A DNA stretch of 37,519 bases from NCBI GenBank assembly GCA_937958695.1, contig CALGNK010000045.1, positions 1 to 37,519 of the forward strand, written 5' to 3'. The stretch is from an uncultured bacterium. Its GTDB lineage: Bacteria > DUMJ01. How positions within the stretch are numbered: position 1 is the stretch's first letter; every line of letters begins with the position of its first letter. Position numbers and translations under genes: made by a program. Below, in pieces: positions 14,292-22,365 of the stretch. Under the pieces are notes generated by a model that saw only the letters and a list, made by a program, of their open reading frames with translations, made no database searches and was not told the origin of the DNA.

Positions 14292-16103
14292 TTAACTCTT
14301 CTCAAGAAATATATCCACCTTTTCTATAGCTCCAAAAGGACACTTAGCAAAACAGTCTCCGCACTTTATACAGAGATTTTTATCTATAAAGTGAATCTCT
14401 CTAGGCTTACCTTGGGCAGCACCAACGGGACAAACTCTAGCACATATTCCGCAGGCTCTACATTTATCAGGTATAACTTGATATGCTATAAGAGCCCTAC
14501 AAGACTTAGCAGGACACCTTTTTTCATTTATATGCGCCTCATACTCATCTCTAAAGAATCTTATTGTGCTGAGAACAGGATTAGGAGCAGTTTGACCTAA
14601 ACCGCATAGAGAATCTTGTCTTACCTCATTACCGAGCTCTATAAGTCTCTCTATATCTCCTTCCTCTCCTTCTCCATTAATAATCCTTTCTAATATATCA
14701 AGCATCTTTCTTGTTCCAACTCTACATGGGGGACACTTACCACAGGATTCGCTCTGCGTAAATTCTAAGAAGAATCTAGCTACATCAACCATACAGGTAT
14801 CCTCATCCATAATGATAAGTCCACCAGAACCGACAATTGCACCAATCTGTTTCAAGGATTCATAATCTAATGGAATATCTAGATATTCGGCAGGGATACA
14901 TCCGCCAGAGGGACCACCAGTTTGAGCAGCCTTGAACTTTTTCCCTCCTGGTATACCTCCACCAACTTCAAAAACAATCTCTCTAAGAGAGGTACCGAAT
15001 GGAACCTCTATAAGGCCTGTATTATTTACCTTACCAGCAAGTGCAAATACTTTAGTTCCTTTACTCTTTTCTGTTCCTATACTACTAAACCAATCAGCAC
15101 CATTTAATATAATAGGAGCTATATTGGCTAAAGTCTCTACATTATTTATAACAGTAGGTTTGTCCCATAGACCTTTGTTAGCTGGGTATGGAGGTCTTGG
15201 TCTAGGTTCTCCTCTTCTACCTTCAATAGAAGCGATAAGAGCTGTTTCCTCTCCGCATACAAAAGCCCCTGAACCTCTCCTAAGTTCTATATCGAAAGAG
15301 AAATCTGTTCCTAAGATATTCTCTCCTATAAGCCCATAGTTTCTTGCCTGCTCAAGAGCTAATTCGAGTCTTTTTATTGCAAGAGGATACTCTGCTCTAA
15401 CATAGAAGAAACCTTTGCTGGCTCCAATAGCATATCCAGCTATCATCATACCCTCTATAACACTATGAGGGTCACCTTCTAGAATACTCCTATCCATAAA
15501 AGCACCAGGATCACCTTCGTCACCATTACATATCACATACTTGGGATTTCCTTTTGCCTTGCGTGCAAGTTCCCACTTTAGTCCAGTAGGGAAACCAGCA
15601 CCACCACGTCCTCTTAAACCAGACCTTTTTACTGTATCGATCACCTCTTCTGGGGTCATAGTAAGGGCTTTTGCCAATGCCTCATATCCCTCTCTTGCTA
15701 TGTACTCTTCAATACTTTCTGGATTTATGATTCCCATATTCCTTAGGACGATCCGTTTCTGTCTAGCAACAAAATCTATCTCTGAGAGGGAAGGAAAGAC
15801 CTCTTTTGTCATAGGTTGTTGATAGAGGAGTCTATTTACAACACGACCCTTCAATAGGTGCTCATTAACAATAGTAGTAGCATCTTCAGGTTTTAACTTT
15901 ACATAAAACACACCATCGGGATACACTATAGCTACAGGACCTAAATCACAGGTCCCTACACATCCAGTATCAACAACATTTACTTCCGCTCTTATGCCAG
16001 CCTCTTCTAATGCCTTTAATAGGGCATCCTTAAACTCGTAGGCCCTAGAAGATACACAGGCGCTTCCAGCACATATAAGGACATTAGCTCTAACTATAGC
16101 CAT
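14292..16103 (-). CDS. hydB: NuoF/HydB-like NADH-binding iron-sulfur flavoprotein
   Basis: The 603-residue product has the domain order of the beta subunit of NADH-linked multimeric [FeFe]-hydrogenases. A thioredoxin-fold [2Fe-2S] domain comes first (C11, C16, C48, C52), then the FMN/NADH-binding 51-kDa domain with [27 protein letters not shown] and [17 protein letters not shown]. An SLBB domain and a [4Fe-4S] site ([13 protein letters not shown] plus DSLCGLGQ) follow, and finally two [4Fe-4S] ferredoxin motifs ([24 protein letters not shown]). It oxidises or reduces NAD(H) and passes electrons through the clusters. Normally hydA, the hydrogenase catalytic subunit, follows; here rnfD follows 16 bp later. 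RnfC is a known homologue of NuoF, so this protein may replace it, though it might equally serve a hydrogenase or another partner encoded elsewhere. Confidence 0.93.
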   Translation of the reverse strand: MAIVRANVLICAGSACVSSRAYEFKDALLKALEEAGIRAEVNVVDTGCVGTCDLGPVAIVYPDGVFYVKLKPEDATTIVNEHLLKGRVVNRLLYQQPMTKEVFPSLSEIDFVARQKRIVLRNMGIINPESIEEYIAREGYEALAKALTMTPEEVIDTVKRSGLRGRGGAGFPTGLKWELARKAKGNPKYVICNGDEGDPGAFMDRSILEGDPHSVIEGMMIAGYAIGASKGFFYVRAEYPLAIKRLELALEQARNYGLIGENILGTDFSFDIELRRGSGAFVCGEETALIASIEGRRGEPRPRPPYPANKGLWDKPTVINNVETLANIAPIILNGADWFSSIGTEKSKGTKVFALAGKVNNTGLIEVPFGTSLREIVFEVGGGIPGGKKFKAAQTGGPSGGCIPAEYLDIPLDYESLKQIGAIVGSGGLIIMDEDTCMVDVARFFLEFTQSESCGKCPPCRVGTRKMLDILERIINGEGEEGDIERLIELGNEVRQDSLCGLGQTAPNPVLSTIRFFRDEYEAHINEKRCPAKSCRALIAYQVIPDKCRACGICARVCPVGAAQGKPREIHFIDKNLCIKCGDCFAKCPFGAIEKVDIFLEKS

Positions 16104-16106
16104 TTC

Positions 16107-16478
16107 TTATACACCTTCTTCTGTGCTTAATACCCACTCATTTATAACCTGATCATTTACTATATGACTGGCTATAATCTGTCTAGCCCTTTCTGGTGTT
16201 ACCTTCATATAAGTAATCTTAGGCTGTCCCGGTTTTACAACATTAACCAAAGGTTCATATTCGCAAAGGCCTACACAGCCAGTTTGGGTAACTACTACGT
16301 CTTGGATATTCCTCTTTGCTAACTCATCAAGAATCGCCATTAGGGTCTCTCTAGCACCGGCTGCTATACCACATGTCCCCATCCCCACAATTATCTTGGT
16401 ATTAGTCTCTTGAGTTCTAAGCCTTATCTGGGCTTGTGCCTGTTCTCTTATACGCCTTAAATCTTCCAATGATTTCAA
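16107..16478 (-). CDS. Thioredoxin-fold ferredoxin-like protein
   Basis: The 123-residue protein matches the [2Fe-2S] thioredoxin-like ferredoxins that sit between nuoE-like and hydB genes in hydrogenase operons (VGMGTCGIAAGARETL, TQTGCVGLCEYEPLV). Only three cysteines are visible (C36, C68, C72), so a fourth cluster ligand is not evident and cluster binding is uncertain. The N-terminal 25 residues are helical and charged. The start is a TTG overlapping the upstream stop, with GGAGGTGA 9 bases before; no better start exists. The gene ends 3 bp before the diaphorase gene, so it is probably an electron-transfer or assembly partner of it. Confidence 0.82.
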   Translation of the reverse strand: MKSLEDLRRIREQAQAQIRLRTQETNTKIIVGMGTCGIAAGARETLMAILDELAKRNIQDVVVTQTGCVGLCEYEPLVNVVKPGQPKITYMKVTPERARQIIASHIVNDQVINEWVLSTEEGV

Positions 16479-17017
16479 ATTAATTCACCTCCAGTAAACT
16501 CTTTGTAACTATTATACAATACTTCTTTTATTTTTCCTAACCAGGCATAGTCCTCTAATAACCCTTCTACATCTTTGGAATTAAACTCCCAAGCTTTTCC
16601 ATTGCGAGTCTCCCTATAAATTATCCAAACCTGAGGGTTAGTTAAAAGTATAGTTATAAGGGTAGATATAATATCCCCTAAAGGGGGCCTATCTGGATGG
16701 TCAAGTGGAAGTTTTAACTGAACAGTGGTTCCTAAACCTAGCTTAGATTCAATATTCAGCTCTCCACCTGTAAGTTCTGCTATCTCATCTAAAAACGAAA
16801 CGCCTAATCCAACCTTACGTGTAGTTCTGGTTGTAAAAAATGGATTCCTTACATTCTCTAAAGTTTTACTATCCATCCCTTTACCATTGTCAGTTACCCT
16901 TATTGTTATAAGATTCTCTTTTTTATCTATATCAACATCTATATCTACTCTAGTAGCCTTTGCATTTATACTATTTTCAACTATATCTAGGATATGTAAT
17001 GAAAGTTCTTCCATCAT
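16475..17017 (-). CDS. HATPase-domain protein of hydrogenase cluster
   Basis: The 180-residue protein consists mainly of a GHKL ATP-binding domain: N-box HILDIVENSINAKAT (N16 region), G1 box DNGKGM, and G2 box GLGVSFLDEIAELTGG with GLGTTVQL. It has no histidine dimerisation domain, sensor or membrane segment, so it is not a complete sensor kinase. Such stand-alone HATPase genes recur between nuoE-like and hydB-like genes in Firmicutes and Thermotogota hydrogenase operons; their function is not established. It overlaps both neighbours by 4 bp (ATGA and TTGA), so translation is coupled and stoichiometric production with them is likely. Confidence 0.85.
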   Translation of the reverse strand: MMEELSLHILDIVENSINAKATRVDIDVDIDKKENLITIRVTDNGKGMDSKTLENVRNPFFTTRTTRKVGLGVSFLDEIAELTGGELNIESKLGLGTTVQLKLPLDHPDRPPLGDIISTLITILLTNPQVWIIYRETRNGKAWEFNSKDVEGLLEDYAWLGKIKEVLYNSYKEFTGGELI

Positions 17018-17475
17018 TTCAGTGATTTAATAAGCTGTAAGACCTTTTCAGAGTTCATTCGACCGTGGACCTGGTCATTTACCATAATAGCAGGTGCATG
17101 GCTACAGGCACCTATGCATCTTACACTCTCTATAGAGAACTTACCATCTGGGGTGACCTCTCCTACCTTTATACCTAATACTTCTTCAAACTTCTCTAAA
17201 ACCCTCTTTGCACCCTTAACATAGCAGGCAGTCCCTTCACATACTTGAATCTTATACTTACCCTTAGGTTTTAAAGAGAAGAAGTGATAAAATGTTGCCA
17301 CTCCATATATCTCAGTTAGAGGAATATTTAAACACCTAGAAACCTCTTCCATAGCATCAGACGGAAGATATCCTAGCTTCTCTTGAATCTCTTGTAATAC
17401 AGGCATCAATGCCCCTGGTTTATCCTTCCAATTAGCTATTATCTCATCTACCAATCTTTTCTGAACAGGATCCAT
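17014..17475 (-). CDS. hydC: NuoE/HydC-like [2Fe-2S] subunit
   Basis: The 153-residue protein is of the 24-kDa NADH dehydrogenase subunit family, the usual length for HydC or HndA. The thioredoxin-fold cluster ligands are C79 and C84 (VCEGTAC) and C120 and C124 (RCIGAC). A helical N-terminal domain carries PVLQEIQEKLGYLP and EIYGVATFYHFF. It pairs with the NuoF-like protein encoded downstream to form an NADH-oxidising module. AAGGAGGG precedes ATG 17475, and a 19-bp gap separates it from the PHP gene. Confidence 0.93.
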   Translation of the reverse strand: MDPVQKRLVDEIIANWKDKPGALMPVLQEIQEKLGYLPSDAMEEVSRCLNIPLTEIYGVATFYHFFSLKPKGKYKIQVCEGTACYVKGAKRVLEKFEEVLGIKVGEVTPDGKFSIESVRCIGACSHAPAIMVNDQVHGRMNSEKVLQLIKSLK

Positions 17476-17494
17476 ATTCCCTCCTTATTAACAT

Positions 17495-18220
17495 TTAAAA
17501 TTTATAGTTTCTTAAGGCTTCCTTCAAAGCATCAAAACTCTTTTCTTCTAAATCTAAGAAGGTTCTTGGTTTGGTGATATCATCTAGAAAATGCGCATCA
17601 CTTGAGAATATAATGGGCACTCTATAAGGAATAGATGTGCTAATAAGCTCTATGTCTTTCTCTGTAGCAAATTTAGAGACCTCAACAGCATCAACCTCAA
17701 GATTAGGTGGGAAAAAACCCAAGGTATAGATAAGACCAAATGATTCTCTATCTATATGAGCAGGGATAACTAACCCATTAAAAGAGTGAACTAGATTTGA
17801 TATGTCCTCTACAGAAAGATCGGTTGCTCCTAACAAAAAATCCTCTTCGTATTTAATAAAATTGGCATCTTTATCCACAATTAACTGTTCAGTTATATAA
17901 TCCCTCTCTGGAACTTTACTTAGATGCCTATGGATTATAGCCTCCAACTCTTTAGCCGATTCTAAATTTGGCAATATACCCAAGATATGAACCTCTTCTC
18001 TAGATGTAATCTCCATCCCTGGCAAGACCTTTAATTCTGGTGCATATATCTTGGCACAATCTATTACGCTTGACACATTTCCTACCGCATTATGGTCTGT
18101 AATAGCGATCATATCTATCCCTAACTCCTGAGCTCTTGTTACTATATTTATAGGTATCATCTCTATCCCAGCACAGGGAGACAGCAAGGTATGTATATGC
18201 AAGTCTAAAGCAACTTTCAT
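17495..18220 (-). CDS. PHP-domain phosphoesterase
   Basis: The 241-residue PHP-family protein has metal-ligand motifs HIHTLLSPC (H8, H10), ITDHN (D42, H43), PGMEITSREEVHILG (E70, H78), VIPAHIDR and SSDAHFLDD. PHP proteins hydrolyse phosphoester bonds with a trinuclear metal site; the substrate here cannot be deduced. The same gene occurs next to DRTGG and hydC genes in other hydrogenase clusters, including Thermotoga. The start ATG overlaps the stop of the DRTGG gene upstream. A regulatory nucleotide phosphatase is one possibility; this is inference from context. Confidence 0.88.
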   Translation of the reverse strand: MKVALDLHIHTLLSPCAGIEMIPINIVTRAQELGIDMIAITDHNAVGNVSSVIDCAKIYAPELKVLPGMEITSREEVHILGILPNLESAKELEAIIHRHLSKVPERDYITEQLIVDKDANFIKYEEDFLLGATDLSVEDISNLVHSFNGLVIPAHIDRESFGLIYTLGFFPPNLEVDAVEVSKFATEKDIELISTSIPYRVPIIFSSDAHFLDDITKPRTFLDLEEKSFDALKEALRNYKF

Positions 18221-18552
18221 CTAATTCCTAACTCATATATTTTACCACATAATGTAAAGGCATCTAATTCTGTAGATAAGATTGCTATATGCTCCTCTTT
18301 TGCTTTAGCAATAGTCTCCTCAGGAGGCTTTACACCGCAAGGAAATATAACACAGCTTACACCTATCAAAGTTGCTACAGCTATCACATTTATATGGGTC
18401 TGTACGGTAATCCATATATTACCTTCTTTAGCAAATCTCATTACATTACTCAATAGATCCCCTACATATCCTCCCTTAGGGGTCTTTTCTAGATCAGACT
18501 CATTACCCAAATTAGTTAATGGTAAAACATCCAATAGCTCTCTCAAGGTCAT
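18217..18552 (-). CDS. DRTGG-domain protein 2
   Basis: The 111-residue product is a DRTGG-type domain, related to the regulatory domain of some phosphotransacetylases and CBS proteins. It is a diverged paralogue of the product at 20700-21038: both share G-x(1,2)-PPEETI/L near residue 75 and a C-terminal CGKIY. It lies 2 bp after the hydrogenase-like gene and overlaps the PHP gene by 4 bp. The family probably binds a small molecule or nucleotide; no catalytic motif is seen. AGAGGAAAG precedes the ATG. Confidence 0.8.
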   Translation of the reverse strand: MTLRELLDVLPLTNLGNESDLEKTPKGGYVGDLLSNVMRFAKEGNIWITVQTHINVIAVATLIGVSCVIFPCGVKPPEETIAKAKEEHIAILSTELDAFTLCGKIYELGIR

Positions 18553-18554
18553 AG

Positions 18555-19820
18555 TTATCTTTCCTCTCTTATCATTTTTATTAAATTCCTAGCATACTCT
18601 TCGATATTATCTTTAAGTTTAAAGATACAATCAGTAATTCTCGCTTCTCCATTTACTATATCTTCAGCCAATGCCCTACAGTTTGGAGCACCACAAGATC
18701 CACAGTTAATACCAGGTAGTTCTTGAAGCATCTCCTCTAATCTTCTCATCTTATCTATAGCAGTAGTAATATCACTATCTAATTTATATGGAGAGGATTC
18801 TGTCTTAATAGGCTCTCTGAAGAAATAATTGTTAGACTTTAGAAAATCGTATGTAGAGAGATCTATCTTTCCGGTTCCTGTCTCTTCTAGCATTCTAATC
18901 TTTACTCTAGATAGATAAGGATTCTGAACGTTCAGTGGGCCTCCTACACATCCGCCACTGCACATTCGGCCTTCAACAAAGTTGATTCCCTTTAATTTGC
19001 CTAAGTCTAAATCGTCTAGGACCTTTAATACATTTTTTACCCCATCTACCACTAAATAATTTAGTATACCAAGACTCTTTGCCTCTCCACCATCCCTTAC
19101 CCAACTAATACCTTCCCCTAAAACAGGTTCACTGTGATCTTCCTCTACACCTTTTATAAATCTTATAATATTCCTATAAGCCTCCAATACACTTATACTT
19201 CCATTTACGTAGTGTATGCCTCTTCCTCCCTTTATATCAGATATCTTAGCGGTACAAGGAGTGATCAAGAATATTCCTATCTCTTCATTCCTATATCCAT
19301 CTCTTATAAGTTTTTCTCTTACATATCTAGCAGAAATCTCTTCTGGGGATGGAATAGGTGTAAGGTAATCTACCAAAGATGGAAATCTAATCTGTATCAA
19401 CTTGACAACCGATGGACACATAGAAGATATATATAACCTATCAGGGTTTTTCTTTATAAGCTCTCTAAGATACATACTAGAAGCTGAAGCCCCGAAAGCC
19501 ACATCCATAACAAAATCAAAGCCCATTCTTTTTACCGCCGACCTTATAAGGTAAGGAGAGATATCTAATCCAAACTGGGCATACAATACAGAACTTACCA
19601 AAGCTATCTTTATTTTATATCGAGACATATCTTTAAGTTCTTCTAAAATTGCCTCTATGGCATGCTCAGGGCATACAGTTATACACTCACCACAATCTAT
19701 ACATCTATCCTCTAATAGAATAGCTTTTCCTTGTCTTACTCTTAACGCTTCAGTAGGACAAACCCTTATACAATCTATACACCCCTTACAGAGTTCTCTA
19801 TTAATCTTTATCATACTCAT
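18555..19820 (-). CDS. Sensory-type [FeFe]-hydrogenase homologue
   Basis: The product has 421 residues. Two [4Fe-4S] ferredoxin motifs (C11/14/17/21 and C40/43/46/50) precede a [FeFe]-hydrogenase large-subunit domain (about 70-325) and a C-terminal [4Fe-4S] domain (C373, C376, C381, C398). All four cysteines that hold the H-cluster are kept: C135 in SSMCPS, C189 in TPCTAK, and C287 and C291 in MCSGGC. The proton-relay cysteine of L1 (TSCCP in catalytic enzymes) is Met134, and the L3 end GGGQP reads GGPLN. These changes are typical of sensory or uncharacterised groups rather than H2-producing enzymes. Its neighbours (CBS-HATPase, DRTGG, PHP) fit a redox or H2-sensing role. It lacks the NuoG-like domain of HydA, so it is not the missing catalytic subunit. 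Confidence 0.88.
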   Translation of the reverse strand: MSMIKINRELCKGCIDCIRVCPTEALRVRQGKAILLEDRCIDCGECITVCPEHAIEAILEELKDMSRYKIKIALVSSVLYAQFGLDISPYLIRSAVKRMGFDFVMDVAFGASASSMYLRELIKKNPDRLYISSMCPSVVKLIQIRFPSLVDYLTPIPSPEEISARYVREKLIRDGYRNEEIGIFLITPCTAKISDIKGGRGIHYVNGSISVLEAYRNIIRFIKGVEEDHSEPVLGEGISWVRDGGEAKSLGILNYLVVDGVKNVLKVLDDLDLGKLKGINFVEGRMCSGGCVGGPLNVQNPYLSRVKIRMLEETGTGKIDLSTYDFLKSNNYFFREPIKTESSPYKLDSDITTAIDKMRRLEEMLQELPGINCGSCGAPNCRALAEDIVNGEARITDCIFKLKDNIEEYARNLIKMIREER

Positions 19821-19830
19821 CTTATCGCCC

Positions 19831-20703
19831 CTATTTTATATATATTATTGAGGTCACCTCTGTCCCTACCCCTACGTTACTCTTTATATCAAACTCATCA
19901 GAGCAGGAGATAATGTTAGGCAATCCCATTCCTGCCCCAAAGCCCAATTCTCTCACTTTTGGAGATGCAGTAGAATATCCAGGCTGAATTGCTTTATCTA
20001 CATCTTCTATCCCAGGACCTTCGTCTATAGCCTTTATTATAATCTTATCAGAAGATATCTCTACTATTAGCTTGCCCCTATACGCATGGATAACTATATT
20101 CATCTCCATCTCATAGCTAGCTACAGCAACGCGCTTTATAATATCTTTAGACAAACCTAAATTTTGTAAATATCTCTTTATCTTGCTAGAAGCCTCTCCA
20201 CCATTAATAAAATCTCCACCCTCTACCGAAAATTCAAGTCTTATTACCTTAGTCGCTTCCCCTCTACCCTCTTTTATCTCTTCTCTTTCCTCTTTTAAGA
20301 TAGGTAACCTTATAACTATATCTAAAGGTGTCACCATACCTAAAAAAACTCTGGCCCCATCTACTACAGGAAATCTTCCATATCCATAAACCCTAAAATA
20401 CTCTATAGCGTCAGCCAATGTGTGACTTGGAGAAAGAGTAACAACATTCTTAGTCATGATATCTTCAACAAAAGCATCCCTTTTATCCTCTTCTATTGCT
20501 TTAAGCAAGTCGTACATTGTAACTATTCCAACCAATCTCCCATCCTCATCTGTTATAGCCACCCCATCTAGCTGATTTATCTTAAGTATCTCTCTAACCT
20601 GGAATACTTTTCTATCTGGTAAGACCTTTGGCATATTAGCATTCATTATAAGAGTAACTGGAAGTTTTAATAGATTATAAAAATCCCTATCTATCTCTCT
20701 CAC
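19831..20703 (-). CDS. CBS-pair protein with C-terminal HATPase domain
   Basis: The 290-residue product has two CBS motifs (about 20-75 and 84-140) and a GHKL ATPase domain of the RsbW/SpoIIAB anti-sigma kinase type (about 150-290): N-box SYEMEMNIVIHAYRG (E198, N202), G1 DEGPG (227-231), G2 GFGAGMG (254-260). CBS pairs bind adenine nucleotides or SAM, so ATP-dependent kinase or anti-sigma-like activity may respond to energy state. The GTG start overlaps the stop of the DRTGG gene (GTGA). It precedes the hydrogenase-like gene by 10 bp, an arrangement known from other hydrogenase clusters. Its partner protein is unknown. Confidence 0.86.
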   Translation of the reverse strand: MREIDRDFYNLLKLPVTLIMNANMPKVLPDRKVFQVREILKINQLDGVAITDEDGRLVGIVTMYDLLKAIEEDKRDAFVEDIMTKNVVTLSPSHTLADAIEYFRVYGYGRFPVVDGARVFLGMVTPLDIVIRLPILKEEREEIKEGRGEATKVIRLEFSVEGGDFINGGEASSKIKRYLQNLGLSKDIIKRVAVASYEMEMNIVIHAYRGKLIVEISSDKIIIKAIDEGPGIEDVDKAIQPGYSTASPKVRELGFGAGMGLPNIISCSDEFDIKSNVGVGTEVTSIIYIK

Positions 20704-21038
20704 TTTTTATTCAATGCCAGATATATTTTCCCACAAGTCTCGAACATGGAATACTTTGTGGACATTATCAAGATCTCATTAGACCTAGCCAAGCTTAACG
20801 TTTCCTCTGGAGGGACCTTACCATTTACAAAAATGATACCTATAAGGTCTAACATCTGTGTTGTTCTTACTACTTGAGGCTGAACCATAGCAGTAATTAG
20901 AATACCCGGCTCTTTAACAGTAGCTAGTATATCACTCATAAGATCAGAGGCATAAAAATATTCAACATCTCTATCTAACATACACTCACCACATAAGACT
21001 TTAGCAGACAATAGTTCCTTAACTTCTTCTAACTTCAT
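20700..21038 (-). CDS. DRTGG-domain protein 1
   Basis: The 112-residue protein contains KVPPEETLSLARSNEI and ends FETCGKIYLALNKK, paralogous to the product at 18217-18552. I place the start at ATG 21038, because GGGGTGA (21050-21044) is a correctly spaced ribosome site for it and overlaps the alternative GTG at 21047. Two DRTGG copies flank the CBS-HATPase and hydrogenase-like genes, so they may act as paired ligand-binding partners. Cys18 and Cys21 in LCGECM could be redox active; this is inference. Confidence 0.8.
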   Translation of the reverse strand: MKLEEVKELLSAKVLCGECMLDRDVEYFYASDLMSDILATVKEPGILITAMVQPQVVRTTQMLDLIGIIFVNGKVPPEETLSLARSNEILIMSTKYSMFETCGKIYLALNKK

Positions 21039-21059
21039 TATATTCACCCCAGCATAGGT

Positions 21060-22361
21060 TTAATCTTTCTCTACTTCATTCAAAAGAGATTCTCTAGCCT
21101 CAGCAACTGTATAGAGAGACCCCATAACACATATGAACTCCTTTTCTAAATCTAATCCAACCCTTATGGCTTCCTTTACATCTGGAACTATAATAGGCCT
21201 TCCTCCTAACTCCTCAACTACTCTGCCAAGGATTGCAGGATCTAACGCCCTGTTAGTCTTAGGGGAGGTGACAATTATACTATCCTTCACATAGGGAATC
21301 ATAGAGCTTATTATCCCATACGCATCTTTATCTTTAAGCATACCAACAATAAGTGTGGGTTTTAGATCAAAAAGCAATGAGATAGACTTAGAAAGTTTCT
21401 CTGCACCACCTCTATTATGTGCACCATCTAAAAGGATCGTAGGATTTTTAGATATTATCTCTATCCTGCCTGGCCAAAAGGTATCTCTAAGTCCATCTAT
21501 AACGTTCTCTTCAGAGATACTGAGCCTATCTCTTAATATCTCTAATGCCATAAGAGAGACAGCCATATTATCTACCTGATATATCCCCCTAAGACTACTA
21601 AAAAACTCTTTTTGGCTCTTTTTACTCCTAAAACCTATCTCAGTTCCAACTTGAGACAAGACATACCAATCCACAAAAAAGTCTCTACCTAATATATAAA
21701 TTGGAGCATCCAAGGACTTGGCAGTATCTAAAATTACATCTAATCCCTCTCCGCTAGCCCCAGTAACTACAGGAACCCATCTCTTTATAATCCCAGCCTT
21801 TTCTCTACCTATAAGAGAAAGGGTGTTACCAAGCCTATCCATATGGTCCCAATCTACATTAGTAATAATAGAAACCAGAGGATTATCTACAACATTAGTG
21901 GCATCTAACCTTCCTCCCAAACCAACCTCCAAAACTACTACATCTACCTTAGATCTGTAAAAGTATAGAAACGCCATTGCAGTAAGAATCTCAAACTGTG
22001 TAAGGTAAAAGTCACTATATCTATCAGTAAGATCTTCTATGATTGGCAGAACCTCGTTTAATATATTAACAAAAGATTCTTTACCTATAAGATTATTATT
22101 TATCTGAATTCTTTCACGCACTGAATGGAGATGGGGAGATGTATAAAGTCCTACTTTATAACCAGCCCTTATAAGGACAGAGGAAATCATCCTAGAGACA
22201 GAACCCTTGCCATTCGTCCCACCTATATGTATAACTGGAATCTTATCCTGAGGATTATCTAACTCAGAAAGTAACGTCTTAATCCGCTCTAATCCTAACT
22301 TAGAGCCAAACCTAGAAAGACCTTCTATAACATCCAATGCATCCTGATAAGAGGTGATCAT
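21060..22361 (-). CDS. folC: Folylpolyglutamate / dihydrofolate synthase
   Basis: The 433-residue product is a Mur-ligase-like enzyme with P-loop GGTNGKGS (47-54), the folate-binding region GLYTSPHLHSVRERI, VLEVGLGGRLDATNV, NVDWDHMDRLG and LLDGAHNRGG. It adds glutamate to folates and, if bifunctional, to dihydropteroate. Length is normal. It starts 4 bp after the valS stop with no clear Shine-Dalgarno, so it probably depends on translational coupling. The valS-folC order is common in bacteria. Confidence 0.95.
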   Translation of the reverse strand: MITSYQDALDVIEGLSRFGSKLGLERIKTLLSELDNPQDKIPVIHIGGTNGKGSVSRMISSVLIRAGYKVGLYTSPHLHSVRERIQINNNLIGKESFVNILNEVLPIIEDLTDRYSDFYLTQFEILTAMAFLYFYRSKVDVVVLEVGLGGRLDATNVVDNPLVSIITNVDWDHMDRLGNTLSLIGREKAGIIKRWVPVVTGASGEGLDVILDTAKSLDAPIYILGRDFFVDWYVLSQVGTEIGFRSKKSQKEFFSSLRGIYQVDNMAVSLMALEILRDRLSISEENVIDGLRDTFWPGRIEIISKNPTILLDGAHNRGGAEKLSKSISLLFDLKPTLIVGMLKDKDAYGIISSMIPYVKDSIIVTSPKTNRALDPAILGRVVEELGGRPIIVPDVKEAIRVGLDLEKEFICVMGSLYTVAEARESLLNEVEKD

Positions 22362-22365
22362 ATAA

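Noticed and set aside
18555-19820. This gene as the missing catalytic hydrogenase HydA
   Set aside because: It lacks the NuoG-like N-terminal domain and has altered L1 and L3 motifs; it fits the sensory type found alongside HydABC.
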